From Pseudomonas sp. R84 (GTDB lineage: Bacteria; Pseudomonadota; Gammaproteobacteria; Pseudomonadales; Pseudomonadaceae): a DNA stretch of 64,000 bases. Under the pieces are notes generated by a model that searched no databases, was not told where the DNA came from, and saw only the letters and a list, made by a program, of their open reading frames with translations. A program made the translations under genes and the position numbers. Shown here one piece after another: positions 45,087-53,031 of the stretch. Within the stretch, counting starts at the first letter, position 1. Each line of letters opens with the position of its first letter. The stretch lies in NCBI RefSeq assembly GCF_009834515.1, contig NZ_CP019426.1, positions 2,779,501 to 2,843,500 on the forward strand, written 5' to 3'.

Positions 45087-45146
45087 CAAGTGGTGATGTT
45101 GGGGGAATTGGCGGTGAATCAGGCATTGGAGCACGTCGCTGGATTG
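45087..45146 (+). pseudogene. C-terminal remnant of a second DUF6124-type gene
   Basis: In one frame this reads QVVMLGELAVNQALEHVAGL. It aligns without gaps to VIMLSELVVSRVLDN near the C-terminus of the intact gene just upstream (shared V, M-L, E-L, V, L positions). There is no start or N-terminal part. The reading runs directly into the left end of MITE copy 2, so a tandem copy was probably truncated. Confidence 0.6.
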
Positions 45147-45305
45147 CCCTCACCCTAACCCTCTCCCAGGGGGGAGGGGACTGACCGAGGTGTTCTTTCG
45201 AGGTACACCGACGTGGGATACCGAGCCGAACTCAGGTTTTGAACAGTGCAAAGATCGGCTCCCTTTCCCCCTCGCCCCCTTGGGGGGAGAGGGCTGGGGT
45301 GAGGG
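45147..45305 (+). repeat. MITE-like element, copy 2
   Basis: This is the same element as at 44091-44250, same orientation, 159 bp. Its terminal inverted repeats are 45147-45166 and 45286-45305, with two mismatches. It fills the gap between the DUF6124 remnant and the 3' end of the second luxR gene; nothing else is seen in 45044-45357. Confidence 0.85.
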
Positions 45306-45357
45306 GGGAATCTCACTGACACACCCAAAAAACCGAAACCCTCTCAATCCCTGCGTA

Positions 45358-46107
45358 TCAAGCCGCACTCGACGCCAACGCCTCCAACGGCGAATACATC
45401 CAGCGCATCAACGAATGCCGTCCGCTGATACCCAACTTGATCGCCGCCCGTTTCAGATAACTCTCCACGGTGTTGACCTTCAACGCCAATTGTTCCGCCA
45501 GTTCCGGCGCCGTGCGGCCGGCGAGCAGGCCGACACACACTTCGGTTTCGCGGTTCGACAGGCTCAGCCCCAGTTGCTCAAGGCGCTCGTCAAAGCGCAG
45601 GCGCAAGGTTTCCAGGCCGTTGCCTTCGACGGCCTCGGGTGGGCTTTGTGAGTCAGGGTTGGCCGGTTGCAGGGCGTTGATGTGTTTTTCCACCATCGGC
45701 AGCAGCACCGGGGAAATGTCCTGCAACAGGCTGCGCTCCTGCGCGGAAAAGCGCTGCGATTCGCCGTTGCGGTACACCGAAATCACGTAGCGGTAGCCGT
45801 CCTTGCGTCGGGTCAGGTGCAGTTGCGAGGCTTCTGCGCTGGTCGCGGCTGGCGGGTTCTGCAAATGATGGGCGGGCGCTGCGCTGTGCTCGGAAAACAC
45901 CGTTTCGGCGATCAGGGCCGGCTCTTTCAGCGGCTCCGGCTCACTGCGACTCGACGTGCGGCCGACCGGTTCGACACGCATCTGCCGGATGTGCGTGGCG
46001 TCGACCGCCAGTTGCGTCAGGATCAGGTCATGCAGCATGCGCGGAAAGTGCCGGCTGCCGGTGCTGGCAATAACCTTGCCGATGTGGGGGAACAAGTGTG
46101 AATTCAT
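45358..46107 (-). CDS. LuxR-type transcriptional regulator downstream of the exporter genes
   Basis: This 249-aa protein is a paralogue of the regulator at 2100-2903. Both begin with an xLGxxIASTGxxHF-like segment (here IGKVIASTGSRHFPRML) and end in a GerE HTH (LSNRETEVCVGLLAGRTAPELAEQLAL, TVESYLKRAAIKLGISGRHSLMRWM). It lacks receiver and autoinducer-binding motifs that I can recognise. It faces the lipopeptide locus from its 3' side. In described Pseudomonas lipopeptide clusters the synthetase is bracketed by two such LuxR solos, and the downstream one is also needed for production. The ATG at 46107 gives an N-terminus matching the paralogue. Confidence 0.9.
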   Translation of the reverse strand: MNSHLFPHIGKVIASTGSRHFPRMLHDLILTQLAVDATHIRQMRVEPVGRTSSRSEPEPLKEPALIAETVFSEHSAAPAHHLQNPPAATSAEASQLHLTRRKDGYRYVISVYRNGESQRFSAQERSLLQDISPVLLPMVEKHINALQPANPDSQSPPEAVEGNGLETLRLRFDERLEQLGLSLSNRETEVCVGLLAGRTAPELAEQLALKVNTVESYLKRAAIKLGISGRHSLMRWMYSPLEALASSAA

Positions 46108-46239
46108 TTGCGTGTCATCCCTGAGAGACGTTAATTCATAAACATCTGCCGCACTGTCGACGATCTCCTTGGTCGACGAAATACCGCAGACTTGGATCCT
46201 ATCCTAGTACAACGTTTGAGCGACGGTTTAATGAAGGTG

Positions 46240-47829
46240 TTATTTGCTCATAACCGCGACGTCGGGTTGCTTGCCCTGTGAGCACCAGCGGTTGCGGCCT
46301 TGCTGCTTGGCTTGATACAGGCAGGTATCGGCTGCTTTCAACAGGGTCGCCGGGGTTACCGTGTCATCGACTGGATGCCAAGTGGTAATCCCGGCGCTGG
46401 CGGTGACATAACCCAAAGGATGCCCGGCGTGCTCCAGTTTCAGTGCACGGATGGCCTGCAGTATGTCTTCGGTAACCTGAATGGCGCCGGCATTGTCGGT
46501 GTTGGGCAGCAGCACGGTGAACTCTTCGCCGCCGTAGCGCACCGCCAGGTCGCTCGGTCGTTTGACTGCTTGCTGGATCGCCTGCCCGACAGCGCTCAGG
46601 CAATCATCACCCGCCGCATGGCCATACTGATCGTTGTAGCGTTTGAAGTGGTCGACATCGAGCATGATCAATGACAGCGCCGAACCTTGTCGCCGCGCTA
46701 GACGGATTTCGTCCGCCAGCGCATTGTCCAGACGTCGGCGGTTGCCCAGTCCGGTCAGGCTGTCAGTCAGCGCCATGTCACGCATGGTCTGGTGCGCGTA
46801 GCGAATTTCCCGCTCCATGGCCATGCGCTGGCGCAACTGGTGCAGCACCACCAGGCCGAAACCGCTGAGCACCAAAATCAGAAACACCAGCACGAAGCCG
46901 TTTTTCAGCAAATCCTGCTGCCACGGTTCGATGATCGAGTCCCGTGAAAGCCCGGCCTCGACCACCAGCGGATAGGTGGTGAGCGCGCGATAGCCATACA
47001 ACCGCTCAGTGTCGTCGACCACCGCGCGGACTTGCGCAATACCGGCGTTGGCGTTGGGCAGGTAGACCTTGAAGATCTCGCTGTTGGCCAGGCTTTTGCC
47101 GATCACCGAGGCGATGAACGGCCGGCGCACGAGGATGGTGCCGTCGCGTCTGGCCAGCACCAGTGCGCCTTTGTCATCGATTCTGAAGTCGCCGTAATAG
47201 TCGACAAAGTAGCTGACCTTGACCGTGCCCAGCAGCACCCCGGCGAACGAGCCGTCGGGATTGTTCAGACGACGGGAGACGGGAATGATCAGGTCATGGG
47301 TCGATCGGCTTTCCACCACATCACCGATGCGCACCTGCCGATCATCATGGCTGCGGTGGTATTGAAAGTAATCGCGATCGGCGTTGTTAGCGGTCTCGGG
47401 CGTGACTTCCTTGTCGGTGACGAGCCACTGCCCATCCGCCCCGTAGATAAACAAGCCATGCAGCTGCGGCATGATTTTCGATTGCTGCACCAGCAGTTTA
47501 TGAATACGCGGCACGTCGAGATTCTGCAGGCCATCGCCTTCGATCCGCTCACTCAGGGCGGCGGTCAGCACATCCATTTGCCGAATGGTGTCTTCGGCGT
47601 GCTGCGCGGTGGCGCGGGCCAGGTTGGTCACCGAATCGCGCGCCGAGGCGAATGCAGCGCGATAGTCGCGCCAGGTGCGCCAGCTCTCGACCGTCAAAAA
47701 GGCCAATACCACCACCAGCATAAAGCTGACCGTCAGGCGGAATGTCGAGCCGGCGCGCACGGCGTTGCGGGCAGAGGCGGCTCTGCTTGGGTCTACGGTG
47801 TTCGGCTCTGGCGGACGGCGTCCGAGCAT
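46240..47829 (-). CDS. membrane diguanylate cyclase with periplasmic Cache-type sensor
   Basis: This 529-aa protein has a membrane segment at about 25-45 (LTVSFMLVVVLAFLTV), a periplasmic dCache-like sensor (LHGLFIYGADGQWLVTDKE, DRDYFQYHR), a second membrane segment at about 308-330, and a GGDEF domain (DSLTGLGNRRRLDNAL, LDVDHFKRYND, RYGGEEF). GGEEF is an active-site form, and RPSD five residues upstream is an intact inhibitory I-site, so it should make cyclic di-GMP with feedback control. I place the start at the second ATG (47829) because AGGAG abuts the first ATG and is 7 nt from the second. It is not obviously co-transcribed with its neighbours. The sensed ligand is unknown. Confidence 0.92.
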   Translation of the reverse strand: MLGRRPPEPNTVDPSRAASARNAVRAGSTFRLTVSFMLVVVLAFLTVESWRTWRDYRAAFASARDSVTNLARATAQHAEDTIRQMDVLTAALSERIEGDGLQNLDVPRIHKLLVQQSKIMPQLHGLFIYGADGQWLVTDKEVTPETANNADRDYFQYHRSHDDRQVRIGDVVESRSTHDLIIPVSRRLNNPDGSFAGVLLGTVKVSYFVDYYGDFRIDDKGALVLARRDGTILVRRPFIASVIGKSLANSEIFKVYLPNANAGIAQVRAVVDDTERLYGYRALTTYPLVVEAGLSRDSIIEPWQQDLLKNGFVLVFLILVLSGFGLVVLHQLRQRMAMEREIRYAHQTMRDMALTDSLTGLGNRRRLDNALADEIRLARRQGSALSLIMLDVDHFKRYNDQYGHAAGDDCLSAVGQAIQQAVKRPSDLAVRYGGEEFTVLLPNTDNAGAIQVTEDILQAIRALKLEHAGHPLGYVTASAGITTWHPVDDTVTPATLLKAADTCLYQAKQQGRNRWCSQGKQPDVAVMSK

Positions 47830-48040
47830 GAACATCTCCTTTTTTCATACGTAATGCATCGCAACAGTATGACAAGGATCGCCAGAAAGTTCGGCGCGGA
47901 GCGTGTTTTATTGCCTGATTGTCCTGTTCGAGTTGACGGTGAAACGCTTTTCAGCCGATTTATCCCGTCCCTGTGCGTCAGTAATCTGTACCCAACTTGA
48001 ACGCAACAACAACTTCAAAAACTCAAAAGGGACGCACACC

Positions 48041-48673
48041 ATGACCACTCCAACCTACAACCGCCTGAACAAAGACGACGCCATCGTGCTGCTGGTTGAT
48101 CACCAGACCGGCCTGATTTCCCTGGTGCAGGACTTCTCGCCAAACGAATTCAAGAACAACGTGCTGGCCCTGGCTGATCTGGCCAGGTTCTTCGAACTGC
48201 CGACCATCCTCACCACTAGTTTCGAACAAGGCCCGAACGGCCCGCTGGTGCCAGAGTTGAAAGAGATGTTCCCGGACGCGCCGTACATCGCTCGTCCAGG
48301 CCAGATCAACGCGTGGGACAACGAAGACTTCGTCAAAGCGATCAAAGCCACCGGCCGCAAGCAGATCATCATTGCCGGTGTAGTAACGGATGTCTGCGTA
48401 GCGTTCCCGACCTTGTCGGCGCTGGCAGAAGGGTTTGATGTGTTTGTGGTGACCGACGCTTCCGGTACCTTCAACACCACCGTGCAACAAGCCGCATGGA
48501 GCCGCATGACTCAGGCCGGCGCACAGATGATGAACTGGTTCTCGGTGGCCTGTGAGCTGCACCGCGACTGGCGCAACGACATCGAAGGGCTGGGCAATCT
48601 GCTGTCGCAGCGGATCCCGAACTACCGCAACCTGATGAACAGCTACTCGGCGCTGACCGCCCAGCAGAAGTAA
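48041..48673 (+). CDS. isochorismatase-family (YcaC-like) hydrolase
   Basis: This 210-aa cytosolic protein has the cysteine-hydrolase fold: AIVLLVDHQTGLISLV (catalytic Asp), KATGRKQIIIAGVVTDVCVAFPTLSAL (catalytic Cys in TDVCV) and the Lys of the triad in between. YcaC proteins are about this length and form octamers; their true substrate is unclear. The frame is open upstream to 47903, but the ATG at 48041 is preceded by AAAGGGA about 8 nt away and starts the conserved MTTPTYNRLNKDDAIVLL. It stands alone with its own terminator at 48691. It is a single-gene unit between two minus-strand genes. Confidence 0.93.
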   Translation: MTTPTYNRLNKDDAIVLLVDHQTGLISLVQDFSPNEFKNNVLALADLARFFELPTILTTSFEQGPNGPLVPELKEMFPDAPYIARPGQINAWDNEDFVKAIKATGRKQIIIAGVVTDVCVAFPTLSALAEGFDVFVVTDASGTFNTTVQQAAWSRMTQAGAQMMNWFSVACELHRDWRNDIEGLGNLLSQRIPNYRNLMNSYSALTAQQK

Positions 48674-48690
48674 GCTGACGCGACCGAACA

Positions 48691-48719
48691 AAAGCCTGCC
48701 TTGAAAGCAGGCTTTTGTC
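48691..48719. terminator. bidirectional intrinsic terminator
   Basis: AAAGCCTGC (48691-48699), 7-nt loop, GCAGGCTTT (48707-48715), followed by T residues on the plus strand; on the minus strand the stem is also followed by TTTTGTT. It serves the YcaC-like gene and the convergent alpha/beta hydrolase. Confidence 0.85.
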
Positions 48720-48758
48720 GTGTCTGCGCTTGAAAGCGCTGGCAGCGTTGCGATGGCG

Positions 48759-49781
48759 TTACTTCAGGTTATGGCTGAAGAACGTGGTCAATTTGGCGAA
48801 GGGAATCAGGTTGACCCGGTCGTACAAGTCGACATGGCCGGCCCCCGGAATGATCAGCAGCTCTTTGGGCTCGGCCGCGCGCTGGTAAGCGTCTTCACTG
48901 AACTCGCGGGAGTGCGCCTGAGCGCCGGCAATGAACAGCAGCGGGCGCGGGGAGATGCTCTCGATGTCATTGAACGGGTAGAAGTTCATGAACTTCACAT
49001 TGCTGATCAGTGTGGGCATGGTGGTGGTCTGCGGCGAAGCGCCGGCCGGGGTGACCTGGCCACGCGGGGTGCGGTAGAAATCGTAGAACTCGTCACCCAC
49101 CGCGTTGCCGGTGAGTTTCAGCGGTGTGCCGCCGGTGTAGCGCACCGGGCCGCCCCAGGACTGCGCGTTACGCTGCTGCGCCGCCTGTTCAATGATGGAT
49201 TGGCGTTGCGCTGGCGTGAGCGAATGCTTGAGGCCGTTACGGTTGGCGGCGCCCATGTCGTACATGCTCACGGTGGCAATCGCCTTCAAACGTGGGTCGA
49301 TCTTGGCGGCACTGATGGCGAAGCTGCCGCTGCCGCAAATACCGATAACGCCGATACGCTCGCGATCGACCAGCGGGCGAGTGCCGAGAAAGTCCACCGC
49401 CGCGCTGAAGTCTTCGGCATAAATGTCCGGTGCAACCGACTGGCGTGGCAGGCCCTCGCTTTCGCCCCAGTAGGACAAGTCGAACGACAGCGTGACGAAA
49501 CCCTGTTCCGCCATTTTGGTCGCGTAGAGATTGGCGCTTTGCTCTTTCACTGCGCCCATCGGGTGGCCGACGATGATCGCGGCATTTTTTGACTGCGGGT
49601 CAAGGTTCTTCAGGCTGAACAGATTGCCTGCGACCTTCATCCCGTACTGGTTCTTGAAGGTGACCTTTTCCACGGTCACTTTATCGCTGGTGTAGAAGTT
49701 GTCTGCGCCGTTCGACATATCGGCTCCCATGGCTGAAAAAGTACTGAAGAGCAGCCCGAAGGCCAAGCAAAAACCTTTCAC
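48759..49781 (-). CDS. exported alpha/beta hydrolase with Cys nucleophile
   Basis: This 340-aa protein has an N-terminal signal peptide (MKGFCLAFGLLFSTFSAMGA), so it is probably periplasmic. The fold markers are AAIIVGHPMGAVKEQ (oxyanion region), FDLSYWGESEG, nucleophile elbow GICGSG, and C-terminal RPLLFIAGAQAHS and IPGAGHVDLYD (Asp and His). The elbow has Cys where most family members have Ser, as in dienelactone hydrolase. It resembles YcjY-type hydrolases. The start is GTG at 49781, with AAGGA about 7 nt upstream. The substrate is unknown. It is convergent with the YcaC-like gene and 180 nt downstream of the MFS gene on the same strand. Confidence 0.88.
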   Translation of the reverse strand: MKGFCLAFGLLFSTFSAMGADMSNGADNFYTSDKVTVEKVTFKNQYGMKVAGNLFSLKNLDPQSKNAAIIVGHPMGAVKEQSANLYATKMAEQGFVTLSFDLSYWGESEGLPRQSVAPDIYAEDFSAAVDFLGTRPLVDRERIGVIGICGSGSFAISAAKIDPRLKAIATVSMYDMGAANRNGLKHSLTPAQRQSIIEQAAQQRNAQSWGGPVRYTGGTPLKLTGNAVGDEFYDFYRTPRGQVTPAGASPQTTTMPTLISNVKFMNFYPFNDIESISPRPLLFIAGAQAHSREFSEDAYQRAAEPKELLIIPGAGHVDLYDRVNLIPFAKLTTFFSHNLK

Positions 49782-49961
49782 TGGAATGTCCTTGCGATTG
49801 AGGGTTTATTCGTCTGAGCCTGTGCACGAACATTCTCTCGATCAGCGCCTCAGCGCCGTAGTGCATTCCTCTGGATTGCTTGCCTGATCCACTGAGTCTG
49901 GATTTTCAACGCCGCGCAGACACGATATGGCGGCGATCAGAGGGCAGGCACGGGATATGGA

Positions 49962-51218
49962 TTACGCTGAGGATTCAGCGCTGGCGTCGGCCACTCCGGT
50001 TTCAGCCTGACGGCCACTGCGCAGGGTTTCCGGAACCCCAATCCCAAGCAGCACAACCGCCACCGCCGCAATACCGGCCAGGGTCAGAAATGCCGCGCTG
50101 TAACCGGCCTCCTGCACAACGAACCCGGCAAGTCCGTTGCTCAGTGCTGCGCCCAGCCCGAACACCGTGGTCAGTGCGCCGAGGCTGACGTTGAAGTGGC
50201 CGGTGCCCTGGGTGAGGTCTTTGACCATGATCGGAAACAAGGCGCCGAACAGACCGGCGCCGACGCCGTCGAGCAGCTGCACCGCGACCAGCCAATAAGC
50301 ATCGTCCGACAGCGTGTAGAGCACACCGCGCAACGGCAGGATCAGAAAACCGGCCAGCAGCAGCGGTTTGCGTCCCCACAGATCGGCTTTTGCCCCGACC
50401 AGTAATGCCGCCGGCACCATCACCAGTTGCGCCGCGACGATGCAGGCCGAGGTCAGCGGGGTGGCCATCTGCAGATTGGCTTGCGCAAGTTTTTGGCTCA
50501 CCAGCGGCAACATCGCCGCATTGGCGAGGTGGAACAGCGCACAGCAAATGGCGAACAGCAGCAGCGACCGGTTACCCAGCAGCACGGATAACCCGGAGGG
50601 TTGGCGATGCCCAGCGTCGGCCGGGTCCAGCCCGCGGGCCTGATCATGGTCGATCGCTTCTGGCGACACGCAGGCGATGGCGATGACACTGGCCAGGGCC
50701 ATGGCCGCCATCAGGTAGAACACTGCCACCGGGCCGAACAGATAAGCGAATACACCGGCGAGGAGGGCGGCGCAGGCATTGCCGGCATGATTGAAGGTTT
50801 CATTGCGCCCGGTTCGCCGGGTGAACGCCCGTGGTCCGGTCATGCCCAGGGTAATCGCGCAGATGGCCGGGGCGAATATCGAGGCGGCCATTGCACTCAG
50901 GGTTTGCGTCAAAGCCACCCAAGTGAACGACGTCACGAACGGCAGCAGCAGGCAACTGCCGGTCACCAGCAGCGCGGCGATCGCAATCAACGCACGTTTG
51001 CGTCGGCTGTTGTCGACCCAGGCGCCGGCGGGTGTCTGGGTGATCAGCGCGGCGACCCCGGCGATGGTCATCACCAGACCAATGCTGGCCGGCTCCCAGT
51101 GATGCACCGCCAACAGATAGATGGCCAGATAGGGGCCGAGGCCGTCGCGCACGTCGGCGAGGAAAAAGTTCAGGCTGTCCAGGGACAGGTTGTTGCGGCG
51201 ATCGAGGTCAGCGGCCAC
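49962..51218 (-). CDS. MFS transporter
   Basis: This 418-aa integral inner-membrane protein has about 12 hydrophobic segments and MFS loop signatures (GAWVDNSRRKRALIAI between segments 2 and 3, GAKADLWGRKPLLLAG in the second half). The N-terminus (LNFFLADVRDGLGPYLAIYLL) is typical of a subgroup of Pseudomonas proton-driven drug or metabolite exporters. The start is a GTG at 51218 with a weak ribosome-binding site, and no better upstream start is seen. It may be co-transcribed with the hydrolase that follows 180 nt downstream, but no terminator or promoter between them is clear. Substrate cannot be assigned. Confidence 0.9.
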   Translation of the reverse strand: MAADLDRRNNLSLDSLNFFLADVRDGLGPYLAIYLLAVHHWEPASIGLVMTIAGVAALITQTPAGAWVDNSRRKRALIAIAALLVTGSCLLLPFVTSFTWVALTQTLSAMAASIFAPAICAITLGMTGPRAFTRRTGRNETFNHAGNACAALLAGVFAYLFGPVAVFYLMAAMALASVIAIACVSPEAIDHDQARGLDPADAGHRQPSGLSVLLGNRSLLLFAICCALFHLANAAMLPLVSQKLAQANLQMATPLTSACIVAAQLVMVPAALLVGAKADLWGRKPLLLAGFLILPLRGVLYTLSDDAYWLVAVQLLDGVGAGLFGALFPIMVKDLTQGTGHFNVSLGALTTVFGLGAALSNGLAGFVVQEAGYSAAFLTLAGIAAVAVVLLGIGVPETLRSGRQAETGVADASAESSA

Positions 51219-51483
51219 GGCGGTGTCTTCAATGTTTGAGGTTTGCGGATGGATTCCACCTCAGCAAGCCTAATGACCTGCGCCCGTGAATATAAGTTGC
51301 AGGCCGCTGCCGTGTCGTTGCGAAACAACGCCAAGGGGCTGAAAACGACGTTCCGTCATACGGTTGCTGCACGTTCGACGCGCTACTTGTATCCTTGCGC
51401 CGGTCGAGGACATACGACCGCTGTTATTGCCTTGAATCAGTAACGGCCGGAACGGGAAACCGGACTTTCCATTAGGTACTTTC

Positions 51484-53031
51484 GTGAAGCGTGATACCCA
51501 CCTCGTCATCCTCTTGCTGCTGGTCATCGGCTGCTCCCTGGCGTCGCTGACCATCTGGAAAGTGCTGTCCTCGCGCGATCGCGCGCTGGAGGAAGTCAAC
51601 GTGCACGGGTTGAACCTGACCCAGGCACTCGAGACCTATTCCGAGGGCATTGTCCGGCAAAGTTCGCTGCTGTTGCTCGGGCTGGTCGAGCGCCTGGAAA
51701 CCGAAGGCAGTGGCCCCGCGCAGATCCAGCGCTTGGGTGCGTTGATCAACCGCCAACAGCCGTTGATGCCACAAATGAGCGGGATCACCATCTATGACCG
51801 TCAGGGCCATTGGCTGATGTCGTCGAACCGACCGATTCCGGCGGGGGCCAACAGCAGTGATCGGGCCTACTTCATTCATCATCGCGACGACCCGAGCCGC
51901 GAACCCTTTATTGGGCCACCCATCCGTAGCCGCTCCAATCAGGAGTGGGTGATCACCGTCAGCCGCCGTTTCAATGATGATCGCGGCGAGTTTGCCGGGG
52001 TCGTGGCCGTGACCTTGGGCGTGGAAAACTTCCTGCGCCTGTTCGGCAAACTCGACGTCGGGCAGGAAGGTGCCATCGGTTTGTCGTATACCGACGGCAC
52101 GTTGCTGGTGCGCTATCCGTTCCGCGAACAGGACATGGGCCGCAACTTTTCCAAGTCGCCGATCTACGCCAAGTACCTGGTCGATCAATCGGTCGGCACC
52201 GCGTCGTATACCTCCAGCCTGGATGGCGTCGAACGCCTCTACGCCTTCCGCAAAAGTGAAAAATTGCCGCTGATCACCACGGTCGCCATCGGCAAGCGTG
52301 AAGCGCTCACGGCCTGGCGAACCGAGGCGCTGTTGTCGGCGGTGGTGGTGGCGGGGCTGTTGGGACTGACCGGCCTGATCGGCTGGTGCTTGATCCTCGA
52401 TATCCGGCGCCGGACCCAGGTTGAAGGCGAACTGCGCATTGCTCAGCAGCAGTTGCTCGGCTCGAACCGACAACTGGAACTGCTGGCCATGAAGGATGCG
52501 CTGACCGGTCTGGCGAATCGGCGCTGCTTCGACCAGACCCTGGCCACAGAGGCGCGGCGGGCACAGCGCGACGGCTCATCGCTGGCCTTGCTGATGATCG
52601 ATATCGACTATTTCAAACTGTTCAATGATGCGCTCGGGCACGTTGCCGGCGACGCTTGTCTGCAAGCTGTCGCCAGGGTGCTGGATGAATGCGTGCGGCG
52701 ACCGTCAGACCTGGTCGCGCGCTACGGCGGTGAAGAGTTCGCGGTGATCATGCCCGCCACCGACATCGACGGTGCCGCCGTGGTAGCGCAGTTGATTATC
52801 GAGCGCTTGCAGAAAGCCAACATTGACCACCCGACAAGCCCGGTGGCCCGCGTGAGCCTGAGCATTGGCATCGCCGCCGCGCGCGGGTCGCACCTGGACC
52901 CGGTGCACGGTTTGATCGAGTCAGCCGATCAGGCGCTGTACCAAGCGAAGTTGGCCGGGCGCAACCGCTTCATGGCGTCTCGCGCGCAAGCCTTACTCGA
53001 CTTCGATGGACAGCAGGCCACTGACGCGTGA
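51484..53031 (+). CDS. membrane diguanylate cyclase with periplasmic sensor
   Basis: This 515-aa protein starts at GTG 51484 with AGG about 8-10 nt upstream. It has an N-terminal membrane segment (LVILLLLVIGCSLASLTI), a periplasmic Cache-like domain (GITIYDRQGHWLMSSNR, SDRAYFIHHRDD), a second membrane segment at about 282-305 (AVVVAGLLGLTGLIGWCLIL), and a GGDEF domain (DALTGLANRRCFDQTL, DIDYFKLFND, RYGGEEF). The I-site RPSD is intact. It is similar in plan to the cyclase at 46240-47829. Its last 39 nt overlap the 3' end of the convergent histidine kinase gene. It should raise cyclic di-GMP in response to an unknown periplasmic signal. Confidence 0.92.
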   Translation: MKRDTHLVILLLLVIGCSLASLTIWKVLSSRDRALEEVNVHGLNLTQALETYSEGIVRQSSLLLLGLVERLETEGSGPAQIQRLGALINRQQPLMPQMSGITIYDRQGHWLMSSNRPIPAGANSSDRAYFIHHRDDPSREPFIGPPIRSRSNQEWVITVSRRFNDDRGEFAGVVAVTLGVENFLRLFGKLDVGQEGAIGLSYTDGTLLVRYPFREQDMGRNFSKSPIYAKYLVDQSVGTASYTSSLDGVERLYAFRKSEKLPLITTVAIGKREALTAWRTEALLSAVVVAGLLGLTGLIGWCLILDIRRRTQVEGELRIAQQQLLGSNRQLELLAMKDALTGLANRRCFDQTLATEARRAQRDGSSLALLMIDIDYFKLFNDALGHVAGDACLQAVARVLDECVRRPSDLVARYGGEEFAVIMPATDIDGAAVVAQLIIERLQKANIDHPTSPVARVSLSIGIAAARGSHLDPVHGLIESADQALYQAKLAGRNRFMASRAQALLDFDGQQATDA

